6,379 nt of DNA from an uncultured Chloroflexota bacterium (GTDB lineage: Bacteria; Chloroflexota; Dehalococcoidia; SAR202; UBA11138), in the NCBI GenBank assembly GCA_913046025.1, contig CAJWRP010000137.1, forward strand, positions 1-6,379, in the 5' to 3' direction. A program made the translations under genes and the position numbers. A model generated the notes under the pieces. That model saw only the letters and a list, made by a program, of their open reading frames with translations, did no database searches and was not told the DNA's origin. Shown one piece after another: positions 5,413 to 6,379 of this stretch. Position 1 is the first letter of the stretch, and each line of letters opens with the position of its first letter.

Positions 5413-6201
5413 TTGACAGATGAAATCCTGGTGGAAAAGTCCGACGGCGTCGCCACGGTTACCTTTAACCGGCCGGGCCAGCGCAACGCAATCGAGTACA
5501 AGGGATGGCTGGAACTAAGGCGCATCGCTATTGAGTTGGAGCGTAACGCTGATGTCCGCGTGGTGGTCTTCACCGGCGCAGGTGAAAAGGCCTTCTCGGC
5601 TGGTGCTGACATAAAGGACTTTGAGCTATATCGCAGCAACTCGAAAATAGCCGAGGTCTATGCCGCTGCATTTGACGGCGCCTTGAACGAAGTCGAAGCT
5701 ATGTCGAAGCCGACTATCTCCATGATTCAGGGCTTTTGTGTAGGGGGCGGCTGCGAATTCTCTATGGCCACTGACATTCGTATCGGAGCGGAAGGAAGCA
5801 CCTTTGGCATACCAATCGCCCGGCTGGGAATCCTGGTTGGTTACGGCGAGATGCGCAGGCTCGTGACGCTGGTCGGCCCAGGCAATGCGACATATATTTT
5901 GCTTAGTGGACGACTAATCAACACTGAAGAGGCCAGCGAGATGGGCCTGCTGACCAAAGTTGTGCCACAGAACGAGCTAACGGAGTACACATATAAGCTG
6001 GCCATAGAGATGGCAGAATTAGCTCCGCTGTCGCACGCCCGCAACAAGCGCATCCGCGACATCGTGTTACGTAACACTCGGCCCACTGGACTATCATCGG
6101 AGGAAGACGGCCTTCCTTATACCAACTTCGACAGCGCGGATTTCCACGAGGGGCGCACCGCGTTTATTGAGAGACGAAAGCCCAAGTTTACCGGGCGTTA
6201 A
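5413..6201 (+). CDS. Enoyl-CoA hydratase/isomerase (crotonase) family protein
   Basis: Complete 262-residue cytosolic crotonase-fold enzyme expected to act on an acyl-CoA thioester. The fold markers are in order: V-x-F-N-R-P with R24-N25-A26, the first oxyanion-hole segment F-S-A-G-A-D-I (61-67), the second oxyanion-hole region [10 protein letters not shown] (107-116) with E115, and L-S-G-R-x-I-x-x-E-E-A-x-x-M-G-L (164-179). E115 corresponds to Glu144 of rat mitochondrial enoyl-CoA hydratase. The second catalytic glutamate (Glu164, in F-G-x-P-E) is replaced by Ile135 in F-G-I-P-I-A-R-L-G, so classical hydratase chemistry is uncertain; isomerase, lyase or another crotonase activity is possible. 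The start is TTG with GGAG upstream. The CoA transferase gene follows after 32 nt, suggesting a two-gene operon in which one enzyme loads CoA and the other processes the acyl-CoA. Confidence 0.92.
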   Translation: MTDEILVEKSDGVATVTFNRPGQRNAIEYKGWLELRRIAIELERNADVRVVVFTGAGEKAFSAGADIKDFELYRSNSKIAEVYAAAFDGALNEVEAMSKPTISMIQGFCVGGGCEFSMATDIRIGAEGSTFGIPIARLGILVGYGEMRRLVTLVGPGNATYILLSGRLINTEEASEMGLLTKVVPQNELTEYTYKLAIEMAELAPLSHARNKRIRDIVLRNTRPTGLSSEEDGLPYTNFDSADFHEGRTAFIERRKPKFTGR

Positions 6202-6224
6202 GAAGACAAGCAACAAGACCATAT

Positions 6225-6228
6225 GGAG
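6225..6228 (+). promoter_or_regulatory. Ribosome binding site of the CoA transferase
   Basis: GGAG lies 5 nt before ATG 6234. An earlier ATG at 6223 is out of frame and stops after four codons, so 6234 is the start. Confidence 0.7.
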
Positions 6229-6233
6229 AAAAT

Positions 6234-6379
6234 ATGACCAACGCACTACCCTTGGATGGAATCAAAGTTATCGACTTTAGCCAGATTCTTGCGGGACCGT
6301 TCTGCACCATGATGCTGGCGGACATGGGTGCCGATGTAATCAAAGTAGAGAAGCCCAACGGCGGCGATGATACCCGCCG
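6234..6379 (+). CDS. Family III CoA transferase (CaiB/BaiF), N-terminal part (3' end outside window)
   Basis: The first 48 codons are present and the gene runs off the right edge. The product begins [16 protein letters not shown], followed by [21 protein letters not shown] (residues 19-39), the hallmark N-terminal motif of the formyl-CoA transferase/L-carnitine CoA-transferase (CaiB/BaiF) family. These cytosolic enzymes move CoA between organic acids through an aspartyl-CoA intermediate; the catalytic Asp lies beyond the window. Family members usually have about 400 residues. The gene lies 32 nt after the crotonase with its own ribosome binding site and no terminator between, so the two are probably cotranscribed. 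The acid substrate cannot be told from this fragment. Confidence 0.93.
   Translation, partial: MTNALPLDGIKVIDFSQILAGPFCTMMLADMGADVIKVEKPNGGDDTR

Noticed and set aside
1..6379. Mobile element, CRISPR array, defence system, tRNA or rRNA
   Set aside because: No transposase or integrase-like frame, no regularly spaced repeats, no defence-gene domains and no RNA-gene sequence blocks were seen on either strand.

Overview
The window is a 6.4-kb stretch of a bacterial chromosome with all real genes on the + strand. It carries a 5'-truncated drug/H+ antiporter-type MFS transporter, a collapsed remnant that looks like a sulfurtransferase gene, a second complete MFS transporter, an adenosine-deaminase-family purine deaminase, a metal-dependent deacetylase/amidohydrolase, a crotonase (enoyl-CoA hydratase family) and the first 48 codons of a family III (CaiB/BaiF) CoA transferase. 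Base composition is moderately GC-rich by eye, there are TTG starts on two genes, and intrinsic terminators are clean. Together with this catabolic gene mix (amidohydrolases, crotonase, CaiB/BaiF transferase, MFS exporters) this resembles free-living heterotrophs such as marine or soil Chloroflexota (SAR202/Dehalococcoidia-like). That assignment is an impression from gene content and not from a marker gene.

Layout. Positions 2-889: last eight membrane segments of a DHA2 MFS exporter. Positions 890-1247: an intergenic stretch that holds a gene ghost (1038-1108) with an excellent ribosome binding site, a bidirectional hairpin terminator (1131-1161), and a TATAAT box inside an imperfect palindrome that probably controls the next gene. 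Positions 1248-2483: a 12-segment MFS transporter of unknown substrate. Positions 2484-2767: spacer with an 18-bp dyad. Positions 2768-3778: purine deaminase. Positions 3779-4127: a 349-nt spacer with a nested inverted repeat, a good promoter candidate and further dyads. Positions 4128-5309: deacetylase. Positions 5345-5385: a perfect 16-bp hairpin terminator. Positions 5413-6201 and 6234 to the edge: crotonase and CoA transferase, 32 nt apart and almost certainly one operon acting on an acyl-CoA.

How the parts fit: the deaminase and deacetylase are both cytosolic metal hydrolases of the amidohydrolase superfamily, but each has its own long leader, so they are probably separate transcription units. 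The crotonase/CoA-transferase pair is a typical acyl-CoA degradation module. I saw no mobile element, CRISPR array, tRNA or rRNA. The most notable item is the 71-bp ghost gene: its first 14 codons match the conserved start of rhodanese-type sulfurtransferases and, in another frame, its last 10 codons match their conserved C-terminus, just upstream of a terminator. This suggests that nearly the whole gene was removed by one internal deletion.
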